Positions 46,228-58,622 are shown, counted from the first letter of the stretch. The stretch is DNA of 64,000 nt from Haliclystus octoradiatus (GCA_916610825.1 OU744451.1:17693307-17757306); one strand, 5' to 3'. Program-made: numbers and translations. The notes: a model not told the origin generated them from the letters alone.

Positions 46228-46973
46228 TTGGCAAGCTCTAACGTTTCACAACAATTGGTTTCCCCTGCAGCTCGACCACCTTCCGCTAAACTTAATATTG
46301 ACCAAGCACCAACATCGACATTCAGCCATCAGTCAACAACACTACCATTTCCTCGTCAACCTACATCACAAACGTTTTATAAGCTCGCAACAACACCAAC
46401 TTTCTACAATGAACCAACAATACAAACTTCTAATCGACAAACAACATCAGCTTTTCCAACACAGCTGTCTGCAGAAAACATTTGGACCTCGCAAGCTATA
46501 TCACCGTCATTCAGTGTCTACCAGGACCGCTCAGTTGAGGCTGTTGCTACAGCCGGCCAAATACCAAATGTACTTATAAAGCACATATTTCGTTCAGCCA
46601 CAACAAAAATGGTTGCAATATCCCTTTGCCATCCATGGGAGAGAGATCCCACAACCAACGAAATCAATGAAATGGCGAAAAGTCTGGTCATATGTTATTC
46701 AATGAATGCGTTTTTTTTAAAATCTAAATTGTAAATTTTATGATATGATTTTGATAAATATCGCATCAAGATAATCTCTGTGTTTAATTGTAATTTTACA
46801 TAACGTTGTTATCTAATTACAGCTTGGAATTTTCGAGAAGTTAAAGAAACGACTATCGAATATGAAAAAGACAGTCAATCCAAAAGGACCAAGTGAGAAG
46901 AAGAAGATGGCGAGAAAAATGTTTATAAGGAAGCGGAATGCTAAAAGTCATGTATTAACTATAATAAATTGAC
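46228..46973 (+). pseudogene. Unrecognised gene piece A with YQD and EINEMAKS motifs
   Basis: The frame 46228-46734 has a Ser/Thr/Gln-rich first half, then SFSVYQDRSVEAVATAGQ, VLIKHIFRSATTKMV, PWERDPTTNEINEMAKSL. After an apparent intron, a second piece from about 46832 reads LGIFEKLKKRLSNMKKT and a basic tail, to a stop at 46971-46973. The block is the diverged twin of 47168-47791. The motif string is known to me from uncharacterised proteins of marine invertebrates, without a named function. The exon end before 46735 is uncertain, so it may be a gene fragment. Confidence 0.45.
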
Positions 46974-47167
46974 GACTGTATGTTGGTGGTCTTTATACAC
47001 ACGGCTGATTAAATATAAAGTACTATTTTGAACATTGCAGAACTAACTTTCATGGGTGAATCGTTTTGTGCAGTTTTATTTCCATATGTCAATCATCTAA
47101 ATTTCAGTGTGCATTTATTTCTTAGTTCCAGCTTCGTACCGCAGCATCAACACGAGATCGTCTCACC

Positions 47168-47892
47168 ATGCAATCAACCGCATCAATGTCATTTGAGAAC
47201 CTACCAAGAATGTCGGATTCTGATGATAACCAAATGGATGAGGTCTTAACAATGCCCACAGCGACACTATCAGTACTGGATGATTCCAGTGTGTCTTTCG
47301 GAAGTCAAATACAAGCTCATTCTTCCCAGACCCCGTCTTATTTAGTCTCTATCCAATGCCAAACTTGGGATACCAGTCACCAACATTCACAACTGCCTGC
47401 CGGTCAATCCAATGACAATTCAATATTTGGAAACCAACCATTTATTCTTGCGTCCCAAAATGAACCTTTGGCTCCACCTTTCTGTCCACCCTTCAGCCAA
47501 CAATCTGATTCTACCACTCCCAACCAAAGACAAGTTATAACAAGTGTGGTTAGAAGTCCGATGTATCCAGTTTATCAAGACAAAGATCTACATTTGGCAA
47601 TGTCAGGCGGACAAGTGTCAGCAACACTAATACGCCGCCTAATACAGGCAACTTTTTACACAATGATGGGCGTTGCTGTAGCCCCTCCGTGGAACAGGTC
47701 TCCAAATGACGCAGAGATAAATGAAATGGCCAAAAGTATCTTCGCCACTTATCCCTTGCTAAAAGATTCAACACATTCGCATGTAAGTTAAGTTGGACGA
47801 ATTGTATGAGGACCAATTACAGCAGGATGAAGCATTTGAGAAACTCATGAATCCTTCATGGGCACATGCCATCAATATCTATAATGAAAATC
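47168..47892 (+). CDS. Unrecognised gene piece B, tandem relative of piece A
   Basis: The frame 47168-47791 starts with a Ser/Thr/Gln/Pro-rich, acidic region (MSDSDDNQMDEV) and ends with the same domain as piece A: MYPVYQDKDLHLAMSGGQVSATLIRRLIQATFYTMM, PPWNRSPNDAEINEMAKSIFATYPLLKDSTH. A GTAAGT donor follows at 47782. Beyond it, DELYEDQLQQDEAFEKLM runs to a stop at about 47892 in another frame. The shared domain with alternating conserved and free segments suggests an ancient duplication. The domain shape (helical, ending in YPLLKD) recalls the YP-L-D block of the gene at 53860-57989. Confidence 0.45.
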
Positions 47893-47900
47893 TGTAATTC

Positions 47901-48071
47901 ATGAAATTTCTTAGCAGATTATTCAATGAGTACTCAGTCGAATCACTCTTATTTTCAATTCTGCAAACTGACGAAGACGGAAAGCCCTGGAGCCACTGTA
48001 CCGTGCAGAACATCTGCTTCATTAGAAGAAATGGACATGTTGTAAGAAGGATATCGGACTCACATTTTACA
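47901..48071 (+). CDS. Exon-like ORF, unrecognised
   Basis: Frame with LFSILQTDEDGKPWSHCTVQNICFIRR, ending at a possible GTATGT donor near 48072. It is followed about 165 bases later by the segment at 48238. No domain recognised. Confidence 0.3.
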
Positions 48072-48237
48072 GGTATGTGTCATTTCGTTGTTAATGACAG
48101 TAAATAAGATAGAATTACCTATAGCGAGTGTTACTATTGGTCTGATTCCATGACCAATCGTGTTATACATATAATCATAAATCATACGAGAAATTCCCAA
48201 CATTTGTAGCGATCCATAGCGATTTTTACACGGAAGA

Positions 48238-48590
48238 AAGCCAAAGTCAATATATCTCGGTTGGATGAGGCGACGTACTGAGGATGGGAAGTTTATTCAA
48301 GTAAGATGTGAACAAGGAGGTGGATCGAGAAGGCATGAGTATGTTGATGGGCTTCCATTGCAACATATGAAGGTTATTGCTTTGTCCATCTGCGCTGAGA
48401 AGATGACGGGAAAAGAAACATTCGGCTGAACAATTGGGAATTTCATTGGTGAGCAAATTGTAGAAGACAACTTTGTTGTCAATGAATATTTGCAAACGCA
48501 TGGGCTATATGCATCTAGAGTGGGGTTCTACCTTCTCTCAACAAATCCAGAAGCAAATAAAGACAAAGAGTCTGGGTTATCAAGCTACGC
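48238..48590 (+). pseudogene. Exon-like segment RRRTEDGKFIQV with one in-frame stop
   Basis: One plus-strand frame reads WMRRRTEDGKFIQVRCEQGGGSRRHEYV, then meets TGA at 48427-48429 and continues as TIGNFIGEQIVEDNFVVNEYL, YASRVGFYLLST. The pattern (basic start, GGGSR, a NEYL..Hgl..SR.gFYLLS end) recalls an N-terminal region of uncharacterised invertebrate proteins related to G2E3/HECT-like genes; this is a recollection of a pattern, not a search result. Confidence 0.4.
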
Positions 48591-49041
48591 ATGGGCAGAA
48601 AAGCTGAAAACGTAAGTGAGCCAACAACGACAGATAGCCACCAATCAGATGAGCAGGCATCTCAATCAATATCTAATCTGAACATAAAAGGAATTAAAAG
48701 TAGCATTAATGTTGGCATGTATCAGCTGGTTCAATCTAGGTATGGCGAAATGGAATTCAGCATGAAACTGACAGATTGGAGTCAAGCATTTCATGGGCGA
48801 TCTGATGAATATATAGAGCACACTTTCAACGAATATTGTCCACTTGATGACAATTGGCTCGTTTGTGAAATTAACGAAAACGGTACGGAATATATCAACT
48901 TCCATCAAAATGAAGAAAAAAAGAGTAAAATTACTTATGACTATTCACAACATGACGAACACAATGAACAATTAAATGTTCCTACCATTATTTATGGACC
49001 GGATAAAATTAATGTTGTTCAATGGAGTGATTTTCTGCTAG
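48591..49041 (+). CDS. Acidic exon-like ORF, unrecognised
   Basis: The open frame reads QSRYGEMEFSMKLTDWSQAF and DDNWLVCEINENGTEYINFH, and reaches a GTAAGT donor at 49042. It is in a different frame from the preceding segment, which it overlaps, so an intron or a frameshift lies between. No domain recognised. Confidence 0.35.
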
Positions 49042-49397
49042 GTAAGTGTATGAATCTATTTCATGAATTGATTGTAAAAATATAACAGGTTCAGCCATTC
49101 ACTCCATACTATTAAATAATGCTCCTGAATTAATTTTTTTTACAATTATAGCTACATATCACGCTTTATTCATATTTACTCATATTATAGTTCAACAATA
49201 TATTATTTTTCAATATCACGACTCTTTTAGTGGAGACGTTTTTAGTGAACAACCCCATGGTAATCTTGCTATCATATAAATACTAACATGTTAATGACTA
49301 TTTCTTAGTTAAGATCATTCACAGTTAAGAATTGAAATATATCACTCGTTTTTTGTGTCTAAACTTTGTTTTCAATAAATCTAACATTTAATTATAC

Positions 49398-49799
49398 ATG
49401 ATGATATTAGAATTGCATACATGCAGATGCAAAAGTAAAACCTGGCAAGAACTTAGAGGTGATATTTTTGCGAAGAAGCTGCAGAGACCAGTGACCTTGG
49501 TCCCCTTATCCATTCAAGATCAAAGAACATGGTTACAAATTCTTATCGAAGATGCAACATTACTATCAAACACTGATCTATTAGCGAAGTTAGATAAGGG
49601 AGACATGGTAGCAGTGGAAAGGAATTACAATTGCTTGTGCACTCCGAAGATATACAATAAATCCAGGTCAATATTTACTCAATGTGATTATGCTAAGACG
49701 TCCATATTGATAGCTTGTGAATATATGGCATTCGTAACTATAGTTACCCTGCTAGAAGAAGAGTTAAGTGATAATGATAGCATGTTGAAATATATATAA
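49398..49799 (+). pseudogene. Transposase-related fragment with LDKGDMVAVE motif
   Basis: The frame reads DATLLSNTDLLAKLDKGDMVAVERNYNCLCTPKIYNKSRS. The string L..gDMvA.E..Y...C...lYN is a zinc-binding motif of the same broad family as SLTVDFIASEAKYHSDCKLTY in the Academ-like element (about 9385-9434). It ends at a stop after 134 codons, so it is a fragment of a second transposase-like gene. Confidence 0.45.
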
Positions 49800-49901
49800 G
49801 ATACCAAAAATATGCAAATCATATACACACAGATCGCCTATCTTTTCTAGTTCAGCATTCGTTAGAAGTTCCATATATTCATACCTATCGATCGTGGAAA
49901 A

Positions 49902-50070
49902 TGGACTCATTTATTGAGAGAACGATGATTGAATTGAACAATAACATGAAGCCATGCATAGATAAATATGCATCAAAACATAAAATCGAAGTCATGAGAT
50001 TACACTATAGTCAGAAACAAGATTTTATGAACATTCAACAGGACATACAAAAGGTTTATCCATATGTTTG
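49902..50070 (+). CDS. Short exon-like helical ORF, unrecognised
   Basis: The frame reads MDSFIERTMIELNNNMKPCIDKY and QKQDFMNIQQDIQKVYPYV to TGA at 50070. Charged and probably helical, of unknown family. It may be a last exon or a chance frame. Confidence 0.25.
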
Positions 50071-50210
50071 AAATTTTTCATGCTGTGTTTCAACACAAGT
50101 CAATTGACGATCAGCTGAAATCGGATGAGCAGCAAGTGTCGATGAGAGCGGTTAGAAAGTTTACTGATTAAACGTTTGTTTTAGAAATGCTTTCTACACT
50201 CTCATCCCAT

Positions 50211-50221
50211 AGGGTACAAAT
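50211..50221 (+). repeat. Left copy of inverted AGGGTACAAAT pair around a two-gene unit
   Basis: AGGGTACAAAT here and its exact complement at 58612-58622 bracket the two genes at 51083-57989. Further GGAACAA and GTACCCYT-like motifs cluster just inside both ends. This is a candidate transposon end without a verified target duplication. Confidence 0.4.
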
Positions 50222-51082
50222 CGTCTCTTGGAAGGGAACAAAAAAATAATTGTGCCCCTGATAGATCAATGATTGTACCCCTGCAGTATGGAACAAAATA
50301 TAAACAATGATTCTATTGTTCATTTCAAACACTAGATTGAGTTTTCCTTTTGTTTCTAGATATTTAGAAAAGGCGCGTAAATTCTTCCCAACTGACGTGT
50401 TTCTTTCGATCAACATGGCGGCTATCGCTGGATTTATTTTGAAATATACCACTGCCCGTTTATTTGGTTGGTTTGGCTATAACTTGCATATTATGCATCA
50501 AACTGGGTCAATTTGTCGCAAGTTTGCAGGTTTGATTTATGTGTTGTCTAGTTTGTTTTCAACAAGATGCCTTTTCGGTTTTGTTATTTGCCTTTTTAGG
50601 GACGCTGTTTTACTGCTATCCGATTCATTTTTGGCATGTATGTTCACAGAATCACAGTACTCTTTGCTCAGCCAAATCCGAATCATTTTCAATTTTGTTT
50701 AAATTTATTAAATGCATACATTCAACGATTTGATTTTGACATGGTTTGAATTAACACTGATTTTTATATTTTACTAAAATGAATGAGCTTGTTTCGAGAT
50801 CGTCATTTGAAATTCCTCCATGATTCAACTTCCCGTTTGCATGAGTTTGAATACTTGGATGTTGATTATTCCTGTTTATTTGTATTTCAAACCGTATTTG
50901 CTGACGAAATAATTGCCAAAATGACGTTGAATGAATTGTTTTAAAAAGCTTAGGAATTTGAGTATGCTTATGTTTCCCTGTTACGAACAGAAATTAACAT
51001 AGACCTACGTAATGAAATCAAGCACAATCAACCATACCAGTGACTATAAAATACCTCGAATTTCCGAAATAATCATTCAAGT

Positions 51083-53784
51083 TTGGTGTTCGATTCGAAC
51101 TGGTTGAGCAAAGCAGTACACGCAATCAACCCTAGTCAACCATTAACTACAGTTAAACAAGAAGAAGCCTTGATAAAGCCAAGTTCATTTTACACAGGTG
51201 AGACCTTACTGATTTTGATTCATACTATGCCATTTTATTGTGGTATATGTTCCACAGGTTTTTCAACCTTTTGGAAGTTATACAGTCACATTTCATTTGC
51301 TCATTCTGATATTCAAAATTTACAAATAACTTGTGGCATTAACGGCTGCCTAAAAACAGTACATTCTGCTGAAGCGCTCCGTAGTCATGCCAGGCGAAAC
51401 CATAGGATAGCAATTGTAAATAGTTTGAATGGGGAGAGCGATTTTGATTTAGATAGACCTACTGAATCAGTTGATGGAGAGATTGGGCAAAATGAATCCA
51501 TTGAGGCAGCTTCCATCAATTCTGAATCCCACTCTTCACCGGAATCATACTCTGATCAAATAACTGATTGCAATTCTGTATCTCACTCTTCACTTGAGCA
51601 AATCAATAGCCTCCACTCCCTGCTATGTAAACATATTTGTAACTTCTTTATATCCACACGGGAACAAAATTCTTTACCTTACTCTGTTGTAGGATCTGTG
51701 TTTGATAAATTTTGTACTTTCCTGACATTTTACCATTCCCATATTTTTAAACTTTTCAGAAGCATTTTGCGCGAAAATAATATTGATCTACCTGATATAG
51801 ATTTATTAAATGTTTTAAGCAATGGAAATTTTGTGACTCAGCTATTCGAGCCAATCTGTAGTGAGAAAAAGGTTAGCTCTTACATTGAGAAAAATTTAAA
51901 ATTCGTAGCTCCAAAGGGAGTCAGTATTGGAATATTAGATAATGGTAAATCTGTTCAGTTACAATATATTTCTCTGCGCTCAACTCTTGAAACTATTTTT
52001 TCTAATGATGAAGTGTTTTCTGAATGCTATAAATACTCTAGCAGGAACCCTTCTAGCTCTGTGTATTCTGATATATTTGATGGGACAGAAATTCATCGCT
52101 GTTTTGCTGATGAAAATTTCAAAGTCCCTCTAATTTTTTATACTGACGAATTCGAAGTCTGCAATCCCATAGGCAGTAGTAAGAAAAAGCACAAAATATG
52201 TGCTGTTTACTACCAAATAGGCTGTTTACCGCCTCATCTCAGGCATAAGAGATGTTTCACTTTTCTGAGTTCTCTTTGTTTAGATCGACATAGAAAGCAT
52301 TTTGGGTATGATGAAATGTTTAAACCTCTAATCCAGGAACTGAAAGATCTGATATCTATGCCTTTGTTCATTCAAGGTCAAATATGTTCTCCCAAGCTCT
52401 TTTTTATTTGCTCTGATAATCTAAGTGCGCATAGTCTTGGTGGATTCCAATGTTCATTCAGTTCAGGGTTGATATGCAGGTTTTGCATGGCATCCTACAA
52501 TGAATTGAAATTAAAGTTTTTTTCCAATCAATTTGCTAGCAGGCCACCTTGTACTGTTGAAATAATCCACAAGCTCATACTGGAATGTCAAATGATGTCC
52601 AAGTCCAGGAGCCTGGTAGGCCTACAGTTCTTAAATGCTGCTTTGCTGGTGTTTCTCAAGTAGACCCTGATTTCAAGGTTTCTACACTTTTCCCCCCAGA
52701 TATTCTTCATGACTTTCTTGAGGGTGTTATCCCAATTGTGCTCATGACAGTTTTGAGAATATTGATAGATAAAAAAGTAATTAAATTAATTGAAATTAAT
52801 AAACTTATAAACAATTTTTTTCACTTGAAGGAAATATCTTCAAAAGATGCGTTTACATGTGAAATCACTTACAGAAACTTGCTAGATAATAGGTTTAGTG
52901 GTACTGCTTCTCAAAAGTGGAATTTACTTGTGTTTGCGCCATTCATTTTTTCCAACAGTGTAAATAGAAATGAACAATGCTGGATTTTGCTATTGAACTG
53001 TAGAGAGTTAGGAGATATACTGCTAGCTCATAAAATATCTAAAGATCAAATTTGTTACATGCGACATTTAATCAATGAGCATCATTCATTACTGGCTGAG
53101 CTTTCTCAGCGTAATTTCACCCCTAAACTTCACTATATAATTCATTACCCAGATTATATTGAAATGTATGGTCCACCAAGATGTTTTTGGACTATGAGAT
53201 TTGAAGGATTTCATCAGTACTTCAAAAATCTATCTAGACGGATTAGGAATTTCACTAATCTTCCTTTAACTTTGGCAAAAAGATGCCAAAGCCTCTTAGC
53301 AGGGTTGCACGGCTCGTACTCTTTGTTTACTGATCATGACTTCGTTCAAGTTGGTCCTGGTAAAACCATTATTCTTTGTGAACTTGGTACTGAATTATGT
53401 GAACAAGTGAAGAATATAGGAAATTTGAATTTGTATGATGATGGTATTGAGGTTTTCAGTGTAAAATGGATAAAGAGAAAGGGAATGCATATCAAGGTTG
53501 GCTCAGTTGTGTGCACGTTTGTTACAGAGGATGGGGCTCTTTCAATATTTATGGAGATATCTCACATCTTTTGTTTACATGGGTCTTGGGTTATCGCTGG
53601 AAATGACATTATTCCTAGGATTTTTGATCAACATTCTTGGTCATATCTTTGTGATAAGAAAAATTCAGTTTTTGCTATGCATGTAGATGACCTTCCTGAG
53701 TTTAAGGTAGTCTCAATGGTGCAAAGACATGGACAGTATCATGTTATTGTACCATACCAAATTCTGTCTCAAAAAGTAATTTAA
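51083..53784 (+). CDS. C2H2 zinc-finger DDE-like transposase, one frameshift
   Basis: Frame 51083-52663 starts with two C2H2 fingers (C53, C56, H69, H74 and C84, C89, H102, H107; Met49 is another possible start), then a Ser-rich linker. The catalytic-like part follows: FYTDEFEVCNPIG (about residue 351), VYYQIGCLPPHLR, SLCLDRHRKHFGYDEMFKPL and FICSDNLSAHSLGGF. The frame shifts near 52560-52640 and continues to 53784 with PPDILHDFLEGVIP, FTPKLHYIIHYPDYI, CFWTMRFEGFHQYFKNL and LAKRCQSLLAGLHG. Ordered acidic residues (DEF, SDN, RFE) suggest an RNase H-fold transposase; this pattern resembles animal CACTA/EnSpm-like proteins. Apart from the single shift, about 890 codons stay open, so decay is recent, or the shift is an unseen intron or a sequencing error. 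The next gene starts 75 bases after it. Confidence 0.7.
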
Positions 53785-53859
53785 AATTTGTGTAAAAGTG
53801 TTGTTTGTTTGTATTAGGATATTATTGTAAGTTTTATTTGTGTTCATTTTATTTTCAGA

Positions 53860-56800
53860 ATGGATTTACAAAGTAGCAGACTGGCTGTTTCAAAATTTGA
53901 TGATGCTTCAGTGAGAAAGTTTGCTCGTACAACTGACTATTTCACCATGATTTCTGATGGTTTGTTTTGCTTTGATGTTGTGAACAATCACATTATGCTT
54001 TTACAACATCGTCTGATGTATGTTTTATCTCTTTTTCAGTGCTGCGGCGGTTCAAGTTGATCTGTGACGCGTCTGAAGTCGTTCTGTATGCAACTGATAG
54101 TCTTGGGTTAGATACAGTAGTTGAAGAAGAAGATTTTGATGACATTGTGAAAAGTGGAAGCCTGATTTCATTGCGTGCTTGGTGGCCTGGGTGTGCTCCA
54201 GTTAAATCAGTAGAGGATAGCTGGTAGGTTTCTGACTATATTTGTGATTATCTCTTATCAAGACATATATGATCACTGACATGCATCTGTTTGTTTTATA
54301 CAGTTCACAATTAACACCGACATCTAGCCATGGTATATCCACACATAGCCCCTTTGTGCGACCTACATATGAACATTCAAGAACGGATGGAACTTCTGTG
54401 TAAGTAGAAATTCTATTTATATATGTAAGATTCAATATTATTTTTTCTGAATAATCAATTTATATTTTTAGCCTTCCTCAAACTCTTGCCTGTCGCGACC
54501 ATGGTGCTTCCAGTACTACTGATGGCTCTTCTTGTCAAGACTCACTACCAAGTTGCACTGCAATGTAAGTACCAGTAATCTACCATCTCCTCATAAATGA
54601 GAATTCTCAGAATTTGCTTCTTTTGAATCTGATGTGCAAGTATTACGTGCCTAAATTCCACATTGAGATATGCTGCAGTCAAATATGCTATGCAACCCAC
54701 CTCTTATTATCGGCCACCTTCCTGAAGTGGACAATATTGTTTTGAATCAACCTTGTGTATAAGGGACACATGTATGTATTAGTGAAATTTTGTAGAACTT
54801 CCAAGTGGTTGTTATATTCTGTTTTTTTTTCTCTTAAAATCTTATTTAGACCAGTCATCTCAGATCACCTTCTACATTCATGTTGTGTCTGTCTATTGTC
54901 ACATCTAAATATTAGAGTTCATAGTTTTCTTCTCATGGATATTATTTGTTTGTTTATCAGATCATCACATACTCTTGCATCCGGCAGTGCTGGTGTTCCA
55001 ATGTGTCCACCGCATGAGGAATCAGTACAGATAAGCCCTTCCAACAATCCCACAGAGTAAGCTTCAATTGAAAGTGTTTTATATAATAAATGTTATAAAT
55101 GTGTTTTGTTTGTTGTGATGACCGTTTGATTACATAATAGTACAATACTCAGAGGACTTCGACAAGCCTGGTAATGATGTAACTTCACTTTAGGAAATTG
55201 ATTTATATTCAAACTAATGCTGAATTTAGCTCTCATTATCACCCTTGATTTTACAAATAGTCAAGTAAGGGTAACAAGCGACAATTAAGTTCCAATATTT
55301 GTTTGAGTTTGTGATGTGAGCAAATCAATAAGTGTAGGCCTACATTTCTGTTTATATCCATCTATATTGAGAATTTGTGTTTCCATAGATCAACCATTAC
55401 TCCTGAATCAAATCCTGGACCTTCTATTCGACAACCAACCGAACAGCGCAATTTTTATGTGTCAACCTGTTAATATGTAGGCCTATGCATACTATATATT
55501 GTATGAGATTAATTATCTACTTCATTGATTCTTACTTTCAGTTGCAACATTTTTTTGTAGGCTCCCCCATATATATTCTTTGCCAGTATTCCCTGCTTGG
55601 GTTTGTACAGCTTTGACAACAAAAGAAAGTGAATGTAAATCCATAGCCAAAGTAACATCTAATATCATTGACTGTTTGATGAAGGACATGATTAGCAAAT
55701 TGAAAACAGAGTAAGTATTTCACATTCGCTAGACCCATTTTTATATATGAAATTTATTGTGTGCATTGCAATATATTTTTTTTTATCATTTCAATCTTAG
55801 ATATCCTGATTCAGAGGAGTACACCAAAGTGTGTAAGGCTCTTGTAGCAAAGTATCCATATTTGGCAGACAACTCGGCAACATGTAAAGGAATGTGAGTT
55901 GACTTATTGACAATTTTACAAAATATAACTGCTGGTATTGGCTGCTTTATAATTATATAACTATTTTTTTGCTTGACTTTTAGAACTCTGTGGAGAACCA
56001 AGCTGGTAAGAAAATTTAAGTATAACAGAGAAATGACAGCTAAAGCAACCCAGGAAGTTATTGAAGCTCGTGCTAAATTTGCAAGTTCAGGGGGGCCTAA
56101 ACGTGCACAAAATCTAAATACTGCAACTCCTGCATCACCAAAAAAGAAGGTATATTATTTATTGGTTCTCCATTTTCATACCATGAATAGTGTTGTTACT
56201 GTTGAGCATGGTTTGATATCTACTGATAATTATTTTTAGGCTGTTTCACCCATAATTATTGACCGTCCATCAGAAGACCACTGCGATATCAAATCATCGA
56301 TGAAGGCAGAGTGCCGTAAGAGCATTCCTAATGAATATGTTCTATCAGAGCTTCTTTCTAAATGTCGCAGTGTCCGCTTTAAAAGACTAGAGTCCGAAGA
56401 TTTGATTTCTGAACATCAATTGTGGCCTGCATTCAAGTTTCCAAATGTTGTGAGTAAACCTTTTGTATAGCATAGTATGTTTTAATGTGATAATAACATC
56501 AAAACAGTAGGCTATTTTCCCTTATTCAGCAAATAATACTTGGCATGTAGAGAACGTTTAATCTCTCTTCCTGTAATTTGCTGTTTAATGTTTGGCCTAA
56601 TTTCTGCGGTCTGTTTTATTTTGGTGTAGGTATACAAAGAAGCTCTTGAATTGATGAAATCAAATGTGAGCTGGGACCATATGGAGTTGGCAATTGAGGC
56701 ATTGCTACAGCTGTTAGGAGAAAAACTTCATAAAAAGTTGTCGAAATTGCCTGAATATCAGGAACTTGATAATGAATACTATGCAGGTGAGGAGGATATT

Positions 56801-57989
56801 AATATTTGACCTATGTATTTATCCCAGTTGTGGCTGCCTATATCCAAATAATTATTGGTAGAAATTTAGATCTTGCACGCAATTCATAACACTTCATAGA
56901 GTATAATGGTTAAAAAAACATTTATCATTGTGAATAACCAGTTTAATTTTATGTAGTGTAAACCAATAACTATCAATATTGTTTTGCAGAACTACACCTG
57001 ACTATCAGAAAACGTTTTACATTTCAGCCTTTTAATATTGTAACTGAATTTACTGATTATTTCCCTGTTTGCATATATAGATCCTCAGAAACTTGGTTAT
57101 GCGTCATTGCCGCTTTGCTTCAAGGAAGACCCAAGTCGGCTATATTGCAAAAGGGAGTTGTTTGACAATGATTCGGTAAGTTCATGCTGTATAGAACTAT
57201 TGGAGGTAGATAAATTGACCACTGGATACCTTATATACAGAGTTGATTCAATTAGAAATAATAAATTAGTCCTATCATGAATGACAAATGTGACAGATGG
57301 CCACTGTATATAGGTGTAACAGGTTTGACTGTACACAATCTCAGTGGGAATCCTTTCTTATTTTTGCTACAAATTATATTTGATATATTGCTTGACGTTT
57401 TTGTGTTCTATTGAAGTAATTGCTCATCATAACCTCACTGCGCGGTGTCGACCACTCGGACGTAGATGTTACTTCCATTTATTTGGGAACTGTATACATT
57501 TATTAATTCAATAAAAGTTTAAAATGCTATCGGCATTTTTATATACAGTAGTAACATATTTAAAGCCATTTAACCCCGGATTAACTATACCCAGCTATTG
57601 TTTATAAGCACGATGCCAAATGTGGAAATAAATGGTTTATCGTTTATTGTTCACTGATATGTCAGCATGAACTATATTGTAAATTCATGAAGTATACCGT
57701 AGAACTGTGTCAACATGTTTGATAGATGTTTTGTGAACATTTCGTTTGGGTACTTGTGTTTCAGAATGTAGTATCAATGCAACTAATTGTATGTTTCAAC
57801 GAAGAAAAAGGTAAGTATAACGTTCTGTTCAACAATCATATGCTGTATGAGGATCTGCTTAAGTTGTCGACGGCTGTTTCTCTACAACAATGCAATAATT
57901 GGATTTTAAATATCGAATATGGATGTCCAACTAGCCTTGCAGTTGTAGAGCGTTACATGGGTTACCCGGTAAAGAACAGACGAGTTTAA
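53860..57989 (+). CDS. Intact multi-exon gene of an uncharacterised family (YPYLAD motif)
   Basis: First coding exon from ATG 53860 (donor uncertain, perhaps 53967), then 54040-54223, 54304-54399, 54472-54564, 54961-55056, 55382-about 55463, 55561-55710, 55801-55893, 55984-56149, 56240-56449, 56630-56786, 57081-57175 and 57765-57989. From the second exon on, every junction keeps one open frame to TAA. The start (LRRFKLICDASEVVLYATDS, DFDDIVKSGSLISL) looks like a ubiquitin-fold domain. Four Ser/Thr/Pro-rich mini-exons of 82-96 bases, all phase 2, follow. The core reads YSLPVFPAWV, EYPDSEEYTKVCKALVAKYPYLAD, TLWRTKLVRKFKYNRE, CDIKSSMKAECRKSIPNEYV, and ends with FNEEKGKYNVLFNNHM. This matches proteins often labelled uncharacterised or SAMD3-like in fish and invertebrates. 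Function unknown; its place beside a transposase suggests a transposon partner or a captured gene. Confidence 0.72.
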
Positions 57990-58611
57990 ACTTTGTTCGC
58001 AAAGCATGATATCCGAGCGTTTTCACAGTAATGTTTTGTATTGTATACAGTCAAATACCGTGTTTATACCACAGTATCTATTCTATTTCTATATATATGA
58101 TAAATTTATACATGTTATGTTTATTACTAATATTAACATATTTTGATATTTTGTATTTTGATTATAATTTGTAAAGCTAAATTATATAACCTGCATAAGC
58201 ATATACTGTATACCAGGTATATTGCTATATTTTCTATCTCTTGTATACACTTTTCTAAGCGTTTGCTAAACAGACTGGAATAGATTCTGAAAATTATGCA
58301 CAGCTTTATTATTATTATCATTCTTTGCTATATACTATATCTCTATGATAACTGCATTAAAGTTTGAAAGTATGAAACATTTCCTAAAAAATTTCACGAT
58401 ACGATTGAAGAAGTATTTAAACCACTTGGGAAATCAGCAAGACTGTGATCTAAAGCAAAAGCACTGATTCGACAGATGCCTAGCCGAGGGCACAAACTTT
58501 GTTCATCCAAATAGGGAACAAATACAATACAATACAAATATAAAGAACAAAATTTGTACCGTGTAGGGAACAATTTTAGGGCCACGGCTTTTGAACACTG
58601 TATGGTACAAC

Positions 58612-58622
58612 ATTTGTACCCT
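58612..58622 (-). repeat. Right copy of inverted AGGGTACAAAT pair
   Basis: Complement of 50211-50221. Just inside it (58515-58610) lie GGGAACAA twice and a GTACC run, matching GGAACAA and GTACCCC motifs inside the left copy. Confidence 0.4.

Noticed and set aside
50400-50430. AACATGGCGGCT, a YY1-like site or start codon context for a short ORF
   Set aside because: Single short motif; the ORF has no recognised domain or splice partner.
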